Source: Kribbella sp. VKM Ac-2569
GTDB lineage: Bacteria > Actinomycetota > Actinomycetes > Propionibacteriales > Kribbellaceae
Direction of reading: 5' to 3'
Assembly: GCF_004216905.1 (NCBI RefSeq)
Contig: NZ_SGXJ01000009.1
Location: 1 to 64,000 of the forward strand
Length of the DNA: 64,000 nt
This document shows, one piece after another, positions 1-10,149 of this stretch. A program made the position numbers and the translations under genes. Each line of letters starts with the position of its first letter. Positions within the stretch are counted from its first letter, which is position 1. The notes under the pieces are model-generated. The model searched no databases, had not been told where the DNA came from, and saw only the letters and a program-made list of their open reading frames with translations.

Positions 1-3000
1 CGTTGGCGCCGACCTTTTCGGACTGATTCGTGACGCGGTCGAACGCGTCGTAGGTCTGGTTGCGGGTGAACGTTGGGGCGCCGGCGGTGTCGAACTTCTG
101 CTGCCGGACCAGGCGGTCGTAGCCGTCGTAGGCGTTCTGCTCCACCACCTGCGCACCAACATCCGACGTCGTCGAACGGCCGAACGGGTCGTAGCGCTGA
201 TTCAGCGTCGTCGTGCCAGTGACCGTCTTGGTCAGGCGGTTACGGTCATAGGTCATCGTCGACGTCGTCGCGCCGATGACCTGCTTGATGGTGTTGCCGG
301 CCGCGTCGTACTCGTAGGACTCGTTATCGCCCTTCTCGACACCGCTCTTGACGACCGCCTCCAACTGACGCGCCGGGGTATAGGAGTAGTTCGACGCCTG
401 ATCCAGATACTCCGAACTGTTCGCCTTCAGGACCTTCTCGACGTCCTGCGAACGGTCGCCATCGGGGGTGTAGCGCAGTGCATGCGACGAGATCAGCTGC
501 TGGCCGTGCTTCTCGGTCTGGATCCGGGGCCTGCCGTCCTCGTGATACGTGAACGTCGTCAGGTTGCCGTTCGGCTTGGTGATGGTGGAACGTAGACCGC
601 GCCCGTCATAGGTATAGCTCCAAGTGTCCAACGGGCCCGCGGGTGTGGCGCCGGCCTTGACAGTGTCGACGAGGTTGCGGACATCCCAGGTGTAGCCGGT
701 GTAGCGGCCAACCGCAGGGCTGCCGGTGCCGGGGTCTGCCGGGCGTTGCGCGTTGGTGGACAAGACGTTGGAGTCGAGGTCGTAGGTGTAGTCGGTCGTC
801 GCCTTGTTCGTGCCAGCCTTGAGCTCCTGCACCTGGGTGGTGCGGGCCAGACCGTCGGTCGTGATCTTGAACGTGTCGGTCGCGGCGTTCGGGTTGTTGT
901 CCTTGACCTCGGTCTGCTGACCGTTCAGGTCATAGCTGTAGGTGAACGACCGGGACTCAACCGGGCTGGTCGAGACCAGCTTGATCGCATCCGCACTCAC
1001 CACACCAGTCGCGGACGGCTTCAAGGTGATGGTCTTCGCCACACCGTTCGGGAACGAATAGTTGCCCAGGTTCACCCACGGGGTGGCTGCCGTGCACGCC
1101 TTCTGGTCGACCGTCTTCGTAGCGGCACCCGTCGAGTGGTTGATCGTGTACGTCGCTGCAGTGGTGGCGCCGGTGGCGACGGGGCAGGAGGCGTAGACGT
1201 CGAACGAACCCGCAACATCCGGCAGCACCCGCCAGTTGAACGTGTCGCTGGCTTCCGGCGTACCAACGGCCGCTGCAGCGTGCGTCCGGTAGTTGGCACC
1301 CTGAGTGTTGGTGCCACCAGCAACCGTGTTCCACGTGCCCGTTGAGCTGGTCTGCCAGATGTCGGCGTTGTCGATGATGTCGACCGGCTGTTGGGCGGCG
1401 GTGTCGGAGCGGGATTGCATGGCACCGTCGGGGTAGTAGCCCCAGGCCTGGGTCCGCTTCGCGTCGTCACCCGGCACCGTCAGCGTCCGGTCGGTCTGCT
1501 GACCCAATGCGTTGTAGCCGTACGTCGCGGTGATCTGCCACGGATCCGTCGACGTCTTGATGTCACCAGAACCGAAGTAGGTGAAGTTCGTCCACTGCGA
1601 CCCAGAGCTGCCGAACGTCGGCTCGGACTGCGCCTTGATCTCGCCGGTCGGGAAATACTGGATGAACGTGCTCGACGGCGTCTTGTACAAGGTCGTCGCC
1701 GTGTCGAACGCGGACTTGTTCTGCACCGGCCGGTTGTTCTTGTCATACACCGTCTCGGAATACCGGCCACTGGGCCGGGTCTGACGAGTCACGTTCCCGG
1801 CCTGGTCATAGGCCAGTCTCGTGACCCGATCCTCCTGATGCCCACCAATCGGGGTATGCGGGACATGGATCGCGACCGGCTGACCGGCCCCGTCATAGTC
1901 GGTCTTCTTCGTGTTCCCAGCCTGGTTGATCTCCGCCGTGACCAGACCGTCCGCGTCGTACACCGTCTTGCTCGTATACCCGGCCGCGTCGGTGACCGCG
2001 GTCGGCCGGTGGTTCAGGTCATAGACCGTCTTCGACGTGTAGTCCGTCGCAGGCGACGCGTTCCGCAGCGGATCCATCACCGTCACCTGGTTACCGACCA
2101 GGTCGTACTCGAACGTCGTCGTCGGCGTCTTCGTCGACCCGCCGTCAACGAACGGAGTCTCGACCTTCAGCACCTGACCAATCCGGTCATAGCTGTACCT
2201 CGCGACGAAATCGTTCGGATCCGTCGAGGTCGCGACACCCTTCGGCGCGGTCTCGGTGACCTTGCGGCCCAGCACGTCGTACGTGTAGGCGAGCTGCCGG
2301 CCGGTGGTGTTGTTGTCCGGCAGCGTCTTGGTCAACAAGTTGTCCGCAGCATCGAACGTCGACACCGACTGCGCACCGTTCGGCGCGGTCTCCTTCGTGA
2401 CGTTGTCGTTCAGGTCGTAGTCGGTCGCCGTGGTCCGCACCACCGCCCCGTCGAAGGGCTTGGTGATCTTCGTCGGCCGGCCGAACGCGTCGTACTCCGC
2501 CGTCGTCAACCGCAACAACGCGTCCTTCACCTGCAGCACGTTGCCGCGGTCGTCGTAGGTGAAGTCGGTCTTCGCCAGTTCGGGATCGGTGATCGACAGC
2601 GGGTAGCCGCTGGCGTGGTAGTTCGAGTCCGCGCCGTACTGCGTCGCGTTGCCCCGAGCGTCGTTGACCGTCGCCAGGGTCCCGTTCGAGTTGTAGGCGT
2701 ACGTCGGCCCGAAGCCGAGGCCGTTCTTGACGGTCTTGATATTGCCGTTCGCGTCATAGGTGAACGTGCCGGTCCGGCCGGCAGCGCTCTTCTTCGACAA
2801 CAACACCGTCGGCTTCGCGCCGGTCGTCAGCGTCTGGTAGGTCAGCACCACACCGGGCAGACCGTTCTTGACCGCCATCGCATCCTTCACGACGAGCGGG
2901 TATCCAGTCTTCGGGTCGTATTCCCAGGTCGACACCGCGTCGTTCGGCTCCTGCAGCCGGATGACGTTGTGGTCGCTGTCCCAGGCCAGCAGGGTGGCCT

Positions 3001-6000
3001 TCGTGCCGCCCGTGGCGTTCTGGTTCGCGTCCAGGATGCTGGTGGTGCGGCCGTAGCCGTCCATCCGGTACGTCGTGACCGACGGCGTGGAGCCGTTGAC
3101 GTCGGTGACCGTGGCGACGATGTCCTTCGCCGATGACCCGTCCGGGTCGGCGTAGGAGAACGTCGTGTTGTTATTTCGGCGGTCCGTGTAGTTCTTCGGC
3201 CACAGCGCGTACGTCGAGTTCTCCGTCGAGGTGTAGTACTGCACCTTGGTCTCCGCAGTGAGCGGGTCCTTGACCGAGATCAGCTTCGTGTTGCCGTTGT
3301 TCGAGGTGTCGGTGTAGCCGAACTGGAACGCCTTCACCGGCGCACCCGCCCCGAAGGTCGCCGTGGCCGGGTCGAACGCGCCACCGTCCTCGAGCTTGGT
3401 CAACTGGTGCGAGCTGTTGTAGTTGAACTTCAGCGCACGCCCCGAGAGATCCCGGATCCACACCAGCCCAGCAGTGTTGTAGCCGAGCGTCAGGACCTGT
3501 CGGTTGCGAGCATCGGTGACCGTCGTCAGGCGACCGTTGCCGTCGTAGCTGAAGGACATCGTGTTGCCGTTCCGGTCCACGACCGACGTCTGCAGACCGG
3601 TGTCCTGATTGAAGTAGAACCGGGTGCCGTCCGGGCGGCTGAACACCCACTGATGCGCGGCGTCCGCAGTGAGATCCCTCGTCAGGTCCAGGCCGACACC
3701 AGCCGGCCGGGTATAGGTCAGCAGGTTCGCCGTCTCGGTGGCGAGCTTGTAGGTGTGCGTCGTGCCGTCACCGTCGACGAACGTCATCAGGTTGTTCGTA
3801 CTACCGCCGCTCGGCACCGACAGCCGGCTACCCAGCCGGGTCAGCGTCGCCGGCTGCACCGAGAACCCGAACCCCGCTCCCGGGTCGGTACCGTCCATCG
3901 AGTTGTACGCCAGCCGGACGAACGCCGACGGCCCGATGGACGGGTTCGACAACGCGTCGTACGACCAGACCGCGTTGCCGCTGTACAGGTTCGTCAGGAA
4001 CTGCGAGCCGCCGCCGGTCTCCTCGCCGGTGTACGACAGGAACTTCTCCAGCCCCAACTGATTGGAGGTCGGGTCCTCGACGTAGCGATCCACACACAGA
4101 TAGCCCGTTGTGACGACCACGCAGCCCTGGGACGGGTGCGTCGTGTTGGACGACGGCGGGACGGTCTTGGAGAACCAGTCCGAGCCGGTCCACAGATCCA
4201 GGTAGATGTCGTAGGCGAGACGCTTGGTGCCGGTGTCGGAGTTGATCGGCGTGCGAATCGGCAGGTTCAGCCTGACCGACTCGCCCGGCGCCAGCGCTTT
4301 GCCGAGTGGCACGAAGTTGCGGTCCCCCGACACGGTGATGTCGGTCGCGCTGCCCGGCTCGGTCCACCGGTAGGACAGCTGCAGACCGGCCGGCCACGTC
4401 TGGTTGGTCGTGTTCGTCACCGTCACCGGCGTCGTGATCGTCGTGCCCGGAACGAACCGCTCCGGCATCTCGTCGGCCTGGTAGGTCTCGGCGTCGTTCT
4501 TGGCCAGGTGTTCGATCCACAGGCGTGGCCGGAACAGCGTGTCCGGGGACTCGCCGTTCGTGATGCTGAACAGCTGCTGCTGCACGGTCTCGTCGTGCGT
4601 CTTCAGCAACAAGCCGTGATTGTTGCCGGGGTTGTCCACCCACGACTGGATCTTCGGCAGCAGCACACTGCCTTGCGCCGACGACGTGAACGTCAATCGC
4701 TTCGGGTTGTTGTCCGAGGTCAGGCTGGTCAGCACCGTCGGGTCGTAGTCACCGCCCGCGCCGGTCCAGTTGATCGTCGACGACGCCTGGTTCCAGGTCG
4801 CCTCGGTCTCGACGAAGTCGCGCGTCAGCCCGTGCAGGTCAAGCGTGGCGCTGCCGGCGCCGGAGCCGTAGTTCGAGAACAGCTCCACCCGCGCGTCGGT
4901 GACCTTCGTGCCCTGCTTGATCGCCGACGTGTCGAACTCGAACACCCCGCGCTCGACGCCGTACGTCGGGTGGTTGTTGCCCACCTGCACCCAGTACCGC
5001 GTGTTCCCGGTACCGCCATCCGGACGCGACACGTTCTCCGTCGCCTTCGTCTTGCTCAACGTGGTGTCGGAGATGTCACCGCCGAACGACTGCATGATCC
5101 GGCCTTCGCGCGGCATCGTCACCGTCTGCACGTTCGACGCGGCCTTGCCGTTCGACGTACCGTCGCCCACCGTCCGCGCCACAACCCAGTAGCTGTACGT
5201 CGCAGGCTCAGTTGCAGTCGACGGCTTCGCAGTCGCGTCGGTGAACGACGTGACGTCCGGTGCGACGGTGCCGACCAGCTCAAGGGCGCCGGGGGACGTG
5301 GTCGAGAAGTAGTCACCGACCGGCGTGGGGCAGGTGTTCCCCGGCAGCGCTCGGCAACCCCGGAAGATCTGGTACTCGACCAGGTCGTCGTCGTCGGCCG
5401 GCGTCGGGTCGATGTACTTGTTCCAGGTGAGCTCCGCACCGGATGCGTTGATCGTCGTCGGCGGGTTCAGCGTGACGCCGGGCTCGTCGTAGGTGATGAC
5501 CAGATTCGGCCGGGCTGCAGTCTCCCCGCCGTACGTCCCCTCGCTCGCGCTGTAGTACAGACCGCCGGCCGGCGCCGTCGCCGGTGCCTCGTCGACCGCC
5601 TTCAGCATCACACCGAAGTTCGATGCCGGACTGTTCACCCACGACTGCACATAGCTGCCCAGCCCGTACGAGTGCCACCCGTCCCGATCGCCTGCCTGCT
5701 TCGTCGCCGTCGAGTACTTCGTCCACGACATCGCGTCCGCGACCGGGATGGTGGCCACCCCGGACTGGTCGCGAGTGATCTTGACCTGCGTCGTGTTGCC
5801 TGGACGCGAATGAATGGTGCCCAGGGTGTACCACTGCGCGCCCCCCGCGACACCGGCCGTCTGATCCCAGGTCGTGGACTGCGTCGTCACCTGGCCGTCG
5901 GGCGTCGCTCCAACAAGTGTTGTCGGCAACTTTCCGCGCACCGACGACTGGAAGTAGAACCCCCGTACCTGATAATCACCCTCGCTCGGTACCCGGGCAT

Positions 6001-7378
6001 TCCATGTGAACGTGTCCGGCGTAGTTGCTGTCGGCGCGTAGGAGAACGACCCGTTCACCGCGCTCGCATTGCTCTGGTACTTCCACGGCCCTTCGTACGT
6101 CGCCGACAACGTGTCCTGGTCGTCGACCGTCACCGTATTGGTTGCATACGTCCCGTTCCACGCCGCGCTCATCGACGCCCACGTCGCCGTGGCCTCGGAC
6201 CAGTCCGACGTGACCTTGACCGCCGCGAACGGCAGCTTCACGTCCGCACCGAAGCCCGCCCCGTAGTGCATGTTCAGATCTGCCGACCGGATCGTCGTTG
6301 TGGTCGGGATCATCGAGGTGTCGAACTTCAGCAGGCCGCGCCAGGTGTTGTGGCTCGCGTCGTCGCCTACCAGCACCGTCGGGTTCGTGCCGTAGTTGGT
6401 GCCTGAGTTCGCCTCGGAGATCGAGGTGTCCTGGGCGGCCGTCGGGTCGGGTACGACGACGATCGTCGGGTCGATGACGATCGGGAAGACCCGCTCCTTC
6501 GCCGCGAGCCACGCCTGATCCGGCTTCAGCGTCAGCAGCGTCTTGCCACCCTGCTGAGTCACGGTCTGGGTGATCTTGTCCGAGTACCCCGGCTGACCCA
6601 GCTGGTTCGCCGCCGAGGAGTCGTACATGTTCGGGGCCGGGATCACGTACTTCGGCCGCTCGTCGTCGTTCTTCTTGAAGAACCCGATCGAACCGTCCGG
6701 CTGCGCCTTCGCGGTCAACCCGCTGGTGTGCAACTCGAACGCGTACTCACCCGCCACGTCAGCAGCAGCCGTCAGTACAACGGTCTCCTTCACGCCCGTG
6801 CGCGACACGTAGTACCGCACGTCCGCCGTGCCGAACACGTCCGGGAACGCGACCGACGAGTCCTTCACCACAGGCGTCAACGCCCGTTTGTCACCCGCCG
6901 CACCGAGACCGATCGACTCCCCGTCCGCCTCGAAGGTCAGCAAACGATCGCTCGATTTACCGAACCGCGTCCGGAACGAGTTCTTCGCGTTCTCGAACGA
7001 GTCCTCACCGGTGCCGGCGGTCACCCTGGTGTCGACGTTCTGCCACTTGCCCTTGGAATCCTTGTAATGCACCGGCTCCGTCGACAACTCGACCTGCGTC
7101 GTACCGTCGCTCATGCGGTACGAAGTCGACGACGCCGTACGCCGCTCCTCGAGCTCCCGCACCCGCGCCGGCTTCCCGGTCGCGGCCGCGACCGTCGACG
7201 CGTTCTTCACCCGCGCGGGCAACGGCGCCGCCAACGGACCAGCGGCCGCACGTGCCGCCTGCGGTACGGCGACCTGCGCCACCTCCTGCGGATGCGCAAG
7301 CGCGGTGGCGGGCACTCCCAGAGACGCCGGGAGGGACAGAACGAGGGCATACGTCAGCAACCTGCGGGTGCGGCGCAT
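1..7378 (-). CDS. Secreted DNRLRE / RHS (YD) repeat protein, 3' end beyond window
   Basis: One uninterrupted minus-strand frame of about 2,459 codons from ATG at 7378 to the left edge, with no stop, so the C-terminus (where RHS proteins often carry a variable toxin or effector domain) is not visible. GGAG lies 7 nt before the ATG. The start MRRTRRLLTYALVLSLPASL plus an ALA site is a signal peptide. Two DNRLRE-type domains (about residues 310-400 and 760-940, with KFDTS and FEFDTS strands) are separated by a golvesin C-terminal-like domain near 420-550. YD/RHS repeats (YDxxGN, YDRLVRQ-like) fill residues 1270 to the edge and are interrupted near 2000-2125 by a second golvesin-like domain. Role: a large secreted or wall-associated filament/shell protein, possibly polymorphic-toxin-like. 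It is divergent from the gene at 7737. Confidence 0.88.
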   Translation of the reverse strand, partial: MRRTRRLLTYALVLSLPASLGVPATALAHPQEVAQVAVPQAARAAAGPLAAPLPARVKNASTVAAATGKPARVRELEERRTASSTSYRMSDGTTQVELSTEPVHYKDSKGKWQNVDTRVTAGTGEDSFENAKNSFRTRFGKSSDRLLTFEADGESIGLGAAGDKRALTPVVKDSSVAFPDVFGTADVRYYVSRTGVKETVVLTAAADVAGEYAFELHTSGLTAKAQPDGSIGFFKKNDDERPKYVIPAPNMYDSSAANQLGQPGYSDKITQTVTQQGGKTLLTLKPDQAWLAAKERVFPIVIDPTIVVVPDPTAAQDTSISEANSGTNYGTNPTVLVGDDASHNTWRGLLKFDTSMIPTTTTIRSADLNMHYGAGFGADVKLPFAAVKVTSDWSEATATWASMSAAWNGTYATNTVTVDDQDTLSATYEGPWKYQSNASAVNGSFSYAPTATTPDTFTWNARVPSEGDYQVRGFYFQSSVRGKLPTTLVGATPDGQVTTQSTTWDQTAGVAGGAQWYTLGTIHSRPGNTTQVKITRDQSGVATIPVADAMSWTKYSTATKQAGDRDGWHSYGLGSYVQSWVNSPASNFGVMLKAVDEAPATAPAGGLYYSASEGTYGGETAARPNLVITYDEPGVTLNPPTTINASGAELTWNKYIDPTPADDDDLVEYQIFRGCRALPGNTCPTPVGDYFSTTSPGALELVGTVAPDVTSFTDATAKPSTATEPATYSYWVVARTVGDGTSNGKAASNVQTVTMPREGRIMQSFGGDISDTTLSKTKATENVSRPDGGTGNTRYWVQVGNNHPTYGVERGVFEFDTSAIKQGTKVTDARVELFSNYGSGAGSATLDLHGLTRDFVETEATWNQASSTINWTGAGGDYDPTVLTSLTSDNNPKRLTFTSSAQGSVLLPKIQSWVDNPGNNHGLLLKTHDETVQQQLFSITNGESPDTLFRPRLWIEHLAKNDAETYQADEMPERFVPGTTITTPVTVTNTTNQTWPAGLQLSYRWTEPGSATDITVSGDRNFVPLGKALAPGESVRLNLPIRTPINSDTGTKRLAYDIYLDLWTGSDWFSKTVPPSSNTTHPSQGCVVVTTGYLCVDRYVEDPTSNQLGLEKFLSYTGEETGGGSQFLTNLYSGNAVWSYDALSNPSIGPSAFVRLAYNSMDGTDPGAGFGFSVQPATLTRLGSRLSVPSGGSTNNLMTFVDGDGTTHTYKLATETANLLTYTRPAGVGLDLTRDLTADAAHQWVFSRPDGTRFYFNQDTGLQTSVVDRNGNTMSFSYDGNGRLTTVTDARNRQVLTLGYNTAGLVWIRDLSGRALKFNYNSSHQLTKLEDGGAFDPATATFGAGAPVKAFQFGYTDTSNNGNTKLISVKDPLTAETKVQYYTSTENSTYALWPKNYTDRRNNNTTFSYADPDGSSAKDIVATVTDVNGSTPSVTTYRMDGYGRTTSILDANQNATGGTKATLLAWDSDHNVIRLQEPNDAVSTWEYDPKTGYPLVVKDAMAVKNGLPGVVLTYQTLTTGAKPTVLLSKKSAAGRTGTFTYDANGNIKTVKNGLGFGPTYAYNSNGTLATVNDARGNATQYGADSNYHASGYPLSITDPELAKTDFTYDDRGNVLQVKDALLRLTTAEYDAFGRPTKITKPFDGAVVRTTATDYDLNDNVTKETAPNGAQSVSTFDAADNLLTKTLPDNNTTGRQLAYTYDVLGRKVTETAPKGVATSTDPNDFVARYSYDRIGQVLKVETPFVDGGSTKTPTTTFEYDLVGNQVTVMDPLRNASPATDYTSKTVYDLNHRPTAVTDAAGYTSKTVYDADGLVTAEINQAGNTKKTDYDGAGQPVAIHVPHTPIGGHQEDRVTRLAYDQAGNVTRQTRPSGRYSETVYDKNNRPVQNKSAFDTATTLYKTPSSTFIQYFPTGEIKAQSEPTFGSSGSQWTNFTYFGSGDIKTSTDPWQITATYGYNALGQQTDRTLTVPGDDAKRTQAWGYYPDGAMQSRSDTAAQQPVDIIDNADIWQTSSTGTWNTVAGGTNTQGANYRTHAAAAVGTPEASDTFNWRVLPDVAGSFDVYASCPVATGATTAATYTINHSTGAATKTVDQKACTAATPWVNLGNYSFPNGVAKTITLKPSATGVVSADAIKLVSTSPVESRSFTYSYDLNGQQTEVKDNNPNAATDTFKITTDGLARTTQVQELKAGTNKATTDYTYDLDSNVLSTNAQRPADPGTGSPAVGRYTGYTWDVRNLVDTVKAGATPAGPLDTWSYTYDGRGLRSTITKPNGNLTTFTYHEDGRPRIQTEKHGQQLISSHALRYTPDGDRSQDVEKVLKANSSEYLDQASNYSYTPARQLEAVVKSGVEKGDNESYEYDAAGNTIKQVIGATTSTMTYDRNRLTKTVTGTTTLNQRYDPFGRSTTSDVGAQVVEQNAYDGYDRLVRQQKFDTAGAPTFTRNQTYDAFDRVTNQSEKVGAN

Positions 7379-7736
7379 CGACACTCCAAGATCGGGCGGA
7401 TCCGGCGCACCCCGAGTGACACCGGCGAAGAAAGTCAGGAGAGTTTTATCCTTCGAACACGCGCCGGCGCAAGCCCGTTGCAGCTTGTTGCAAAATTAGG
7501 AAACCCTTAGCAACAAGGGGAAACGGCGACTCGTTGGTGGGCCCTACATGACCGGTGAGTAGCGTGTATGGTCCCGGCTTGTGAAACCGCCCGGTGACCT
7601 GCTCTCAGCGACCGGCCGATCACCCAAAGTTGTGATCTAGGCCAATTCATCACTGATCGGCAACATTTTCACCGCGCCGGCGGTTGATCTCGTACTCTCC
7701 CTTCGGGGATTCATTGGAACGACCTGGGGGGAACCC
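7379..7736. other. Divergent intergenic region (358 bp)
   Basis: No coding frame with actinobacterial codon bias is visible. The region separates the divergent secreted proteins at 7378 (minus) and 7737 (plus). It is less GC-rich than its surroundings near 7440-7520 and 7640-7670, as expected for promoters. It holds an imperfect operator-like inverted repeat at 7478-7493 and a strong GGGGGG ribosome site just before 7737. No -10/-35 pair could be assigned with certainty. Confidence 0.6.
7478..7493. promoter_or_regulatory. Inverted repeat TTGCA-N6-TGCAA in divergent promoter region
   Basis: Perfect 5-bp arms around a 6-bp centre, in a locally AT-rich stretch about 100 bp upstream of the RHS gene start. 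The form resembles a small regulator operator, but no regulator can be assigned and a 5-bp arm can occur by chance. Confidence 0.3.
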
Positions 7737-10004
7737 ATGTTTCGGAGGCTTCTTGCCTCAGCTGCCGCATTGGCTCTTGCGGCCGCGGCGATCGTGTTCA
7801 TCGACCGGGCGGCCGACGCGGCCGCGGCCGGCGTCAGCATTACCGCGACGCAGGCGTCGAACGGCACGACCACGCTGACGTACCGCGCGACCGTCCTCAA
7901 GGCGGGCTCGATCCGCGAGATCACGATGGCGATCCCGGCCGGGACGACCGGCCGGGTCACGTCGATCAACGGCACAGTCAGCTCGGTCACGAGCACCGTG
8001 CTGCGCTGGCGACCCGCGCGCGTCACGAACGTTGCCGTCGGCGCGCGACTCGCGATCCCGCTGTACGGCCTGAAGCTGCCCGCGGGCGGCCCGTGGACGT
8101 TGGGATTCAAGTCGATCGGCACGGCGGGCCAGGTGATCACGTCCGGCGCCGGCGTACTGCAGCCGTTGAAGACCTACACGGCCGCCGTCGCGATCAAGGC
8201 GACGAACCCGATTCCCGCCCAGACAACGAATCTGACGTACCAGGCCACGATCACCAAAGCGGGCACCCTCGGCGCCGTACGCATGCAGTTGCCGACCGGC
8301 GCCACCGGCACGTACAGCACCATCAACGGCACGCTCTTCGTCAGCGGCGGCTACGCGACCTGGAAACCGAAGTCACCGCTCAACGTCGCAATCGGCGCAC
8401 GCCTGGCGATCCCGGTGAACGGCGTACAGCTCTCCCGGTACGGCGGAACGATGAGCCTCACCGTCTCCGCAACCAACGCCACCGGCACCGTCCTGAGCAG
8501 CGGCGCCGGAAGCATCGCGTTCATCGCACCGCCCGCCGAGATGCCGGTCGTCGCGGCCGCGGGTTTCGTCGCACCTCCTGCCGGATGCCCCGACACCTGG
8601 CCGGCAACAACCACCGAGAACGCGAAGTCGGGCACCGGCGACTGGGTCATCCCGACCAGCATGAACGGCACTCTCGCCGCCTACCTGACGCAGGTCTCGG
8701 CCAGCTGCGGCGACTCCGTCGACCTCAAGGTCACCTCCGGCAACCCGGTCAGCGTCGTCGCCTACCGGATGGGGTACTACGCCGGACTCGGCGCGCGAGA
8801 GATCTGGCGGCAGGACGACGTACCGACAGTGCTTCAGGAGGCACCGACGACCGGCGGCGCGACGGCCGACGGCAAACCGCTGCGGATGACGTCGGCGGCG
8901 GCCTGGTCCAAGACGCTCAGCATCCCCGTGGACAAGGACTGGATCCCGGGAACATACCTGATCAAGATCAGCGACGGCACCTCCGCGACGTACGCACCGC
9001 TGACGGTCCGCGACGACACCGGCACCAAGCACGACCTGATGATCCAGCAAGCGACCGCGACCTGGCAGGCATACAACAGCTACGGCGGATCGGGCTTCTA
9101 CACCGGCGGAGTCGACGGCGGCTCCGGTCGGCTGACGTTCGACCGGCCGTACAACGAAGGCCAGGGCTCCGGTCAGTACCTCACACTCGAACAGGGACTG
9201 GTGTTCTGGGCCGAGTCGAAGGGACTCGACGTCACGTACTGGACCGACAACGACCTCGACCAGTACGGCGGTCAACTGCCCACACGAGCGAAGACGCTCT
9301 TCCTGCCCGGACACGACGAGTACTACTCGCTGCGGATGCGAGCCGCGCTCAGCCAGGCGATCGCCCGCGGTGTCAATGTCGCCAACCTCGGCGCGAACAC
9401 TGCGTACCGCCTGATCACCTTCACCGACGAGACGCGTCGGTCGTGGGATATCGACCGGTACACCGACGGCTACAACTCCACGACGTGGCGCTACCAGGGT
9501 GACGCCTACGCCTCGCAGCCGCTGCTCGGCGCCGACTACATCTGCCCGGTGATGGGCAACACGCTGACAACCGGCAGCGGATGGATCTTCGATGGTGTTC
9601 CCAACGGTACGGCGCTGCCCGGGTTCATCGCCGGCGAGGTCGACTACGTCTGGCCCGATCTCTACAAGCAGCCGGGCCAGACAACGCTCGTCAGCGGCAA
9701 CGGAACGTGCCGCTCGAACGGCCGCGCCGCGCCCATGCACGTCACGGCGTACACCGCCCCGTCGGGCGCTCGCGTCCTGAACGGTTCGACTTTCGCCTAC
9801 GGCTGCTTCCTCGTCGGCCGCTGTCCGTCGAACTGGACGGTCCCCTCCCCCGACGCGGCCTCGCAGAAGGCAGTCGCCACGATCGTCGCCAACATCAGCG
9901 AGTGGGTCTCCCGCGGCACCATCGCCGTACCGGCCGAAACCACAGCCGCGAAGATCCGCGTCGCCGTACCGAAACACCCACTGCAAACCAACACCCAACC
10001 CTGA
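7737..10004 (+). CDS. Secreted protein with N,N-dimethylformamidase beta-subunit-like domain
   Basis: 755 aa with a signal peptide (MFRRLLASAAALALAAAAI, then AxA sites before residue 35). Residues about 35-150 and 150-265 are two copies of one beta-rich unit (ITATQASNGTTTLTYRATV and IKATNPIPAQTTNLTYQATI begin matching segments; both contain VGARLAIP or IGARLAIP). The rest, from GCPDTWP onward, is the large domain found in N,N-dimethylformamidase large subunits and related actinobacterial secreted proteins (VVAYRMGYYAGLGAR, LFLPGHDEYYS). A formamidase/amidase reaction is not established for the secreted relatives, so the substrate is open. The ATG at 7737 follows GGGGGG at the right distance. 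A strong terminator follows the stop. Confidence 0.75.
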   Translation: MFRRLLASAAALALAAAAIVFIDRAADAAAAGVSITATQASNGTTTLTYRATVLKAGSIREITMAIPAGTTGRVTSINGTVSSVTSTVLRWRPARVTNVAVGARLAIPLYGLKLPAGGPWTLGFKSIGTAGQVITSGAGVLQPLKTYTAAVAIKATNPIPAQTTNLTYQATITKAGTLGAVRMQLPTGATGTYSTINGTLFVSGGYATWKPKSPLNVAIGARLAIPVNGVQLSRYGGTMSLTVSATNATGTVLSSGAGSIAFIAPPAEMPVVAAAGFVAPPAGCPDTWPATTTENAKSGTGDWVIPTSMNGTLAAYLTQVSASCGDSVDLKVTSGNPVSVVAYRMGYYAGLGAREIWRQDDVPTVLQEAPTTGGATADGKPLRMTSAAAWSKTLSIPVDKDWIPGTYLIKISDGTSATYAPLTVRDDTGTKHDLMIQQATATWQAYNSYGGSGFYTGGVDGGSGRLTFDRPYNEGQGSGQYLTLEQGLVFWAESKGLDVTYWTDNDLDQYGGQLPTRAKTLFLPGHDEYYSLRMRAALSQAIARGVNVANLGANTAYRLITFTDETRRSWDIDRYTDGYNSTTWRYQGDAYASQPLLGADYICPVMGNTLTTGSGWIFDGVPNGTALPGFIAGEVDYVWPDLYKQPGQTTLVSGNGTCRSNGRAAPMHVTAYTAPSGARVLNGSTFAYGCFLVGRCPSNWTVPSPDAASQKAVATIVANISEWVSRGTIAVPAETTAAKIRVAVPKHPLQTNTQP

Positions 10005-10020
10005 GCGACCAGCTCACCGA

Positions 10021-10060
10021 ACCGGCCGAGACCCCGACAGGGTCTCGGCCGGTTGCTTTT
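10021..10060 (+). terminator. Rho-independent terminator after 7737 gene
   Basis: Perfect 14-bp arms (ACCGGCCGAGACCC / GGGTCTCGGCCGGT) with a CGACA loop, followed by TGCTTTT. It lies 16 bp past the stop codon and insulates the importer operon downstream. Confidence 0.85.
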
Positions 10061-10094
10061 GGGACCCGGACTCCGGCAGTTGGTCAGATGATAT

Positions 10095-10113
10095 GAAAAC
10101 CATTATCATTTTC
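10095..10113. promoter_or_regulatory. Fur-family (probably Zur) box upstream of importer operon
   Basis: GAAAACCATTATCATTTTC is an AT-rich palindrome: outer arms GAAAA/TTTTC plus matching inner AT/AT. By my alignment its reverse complement agrees with the classical 19-bp Fur box (GATAATGATAATCATTATC) at 15 of 19 positions, and the TATCATTTTC half is close to actinobacterial Zur sites. It overlaps plausible -10 hexamers (CATTAT, TATCAT) 37-55 bp before the start codon, a position suited to repression. Iron control in actinobacteria usually uses DtxR/IdeR boxes of a different sequence, which favours zinc (Zur). Confidence 0.6.
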
Positions 10114-10149
10114 GATTGTCTGCTGGTGTCGTGAGGAGTGAGGTCCTAG

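Noticed and set aside
3407..6406. Plus-strand 999-codon open frame, arginine/valine-rich
   Set aside because: Antisense shadow of the RHS gene: low-complexity RRR/VVG composition, no domain, and the opposite frame has DNRLRE and YD motifs with proper codon bias. The same holds for the plus frame at 1391-3136.
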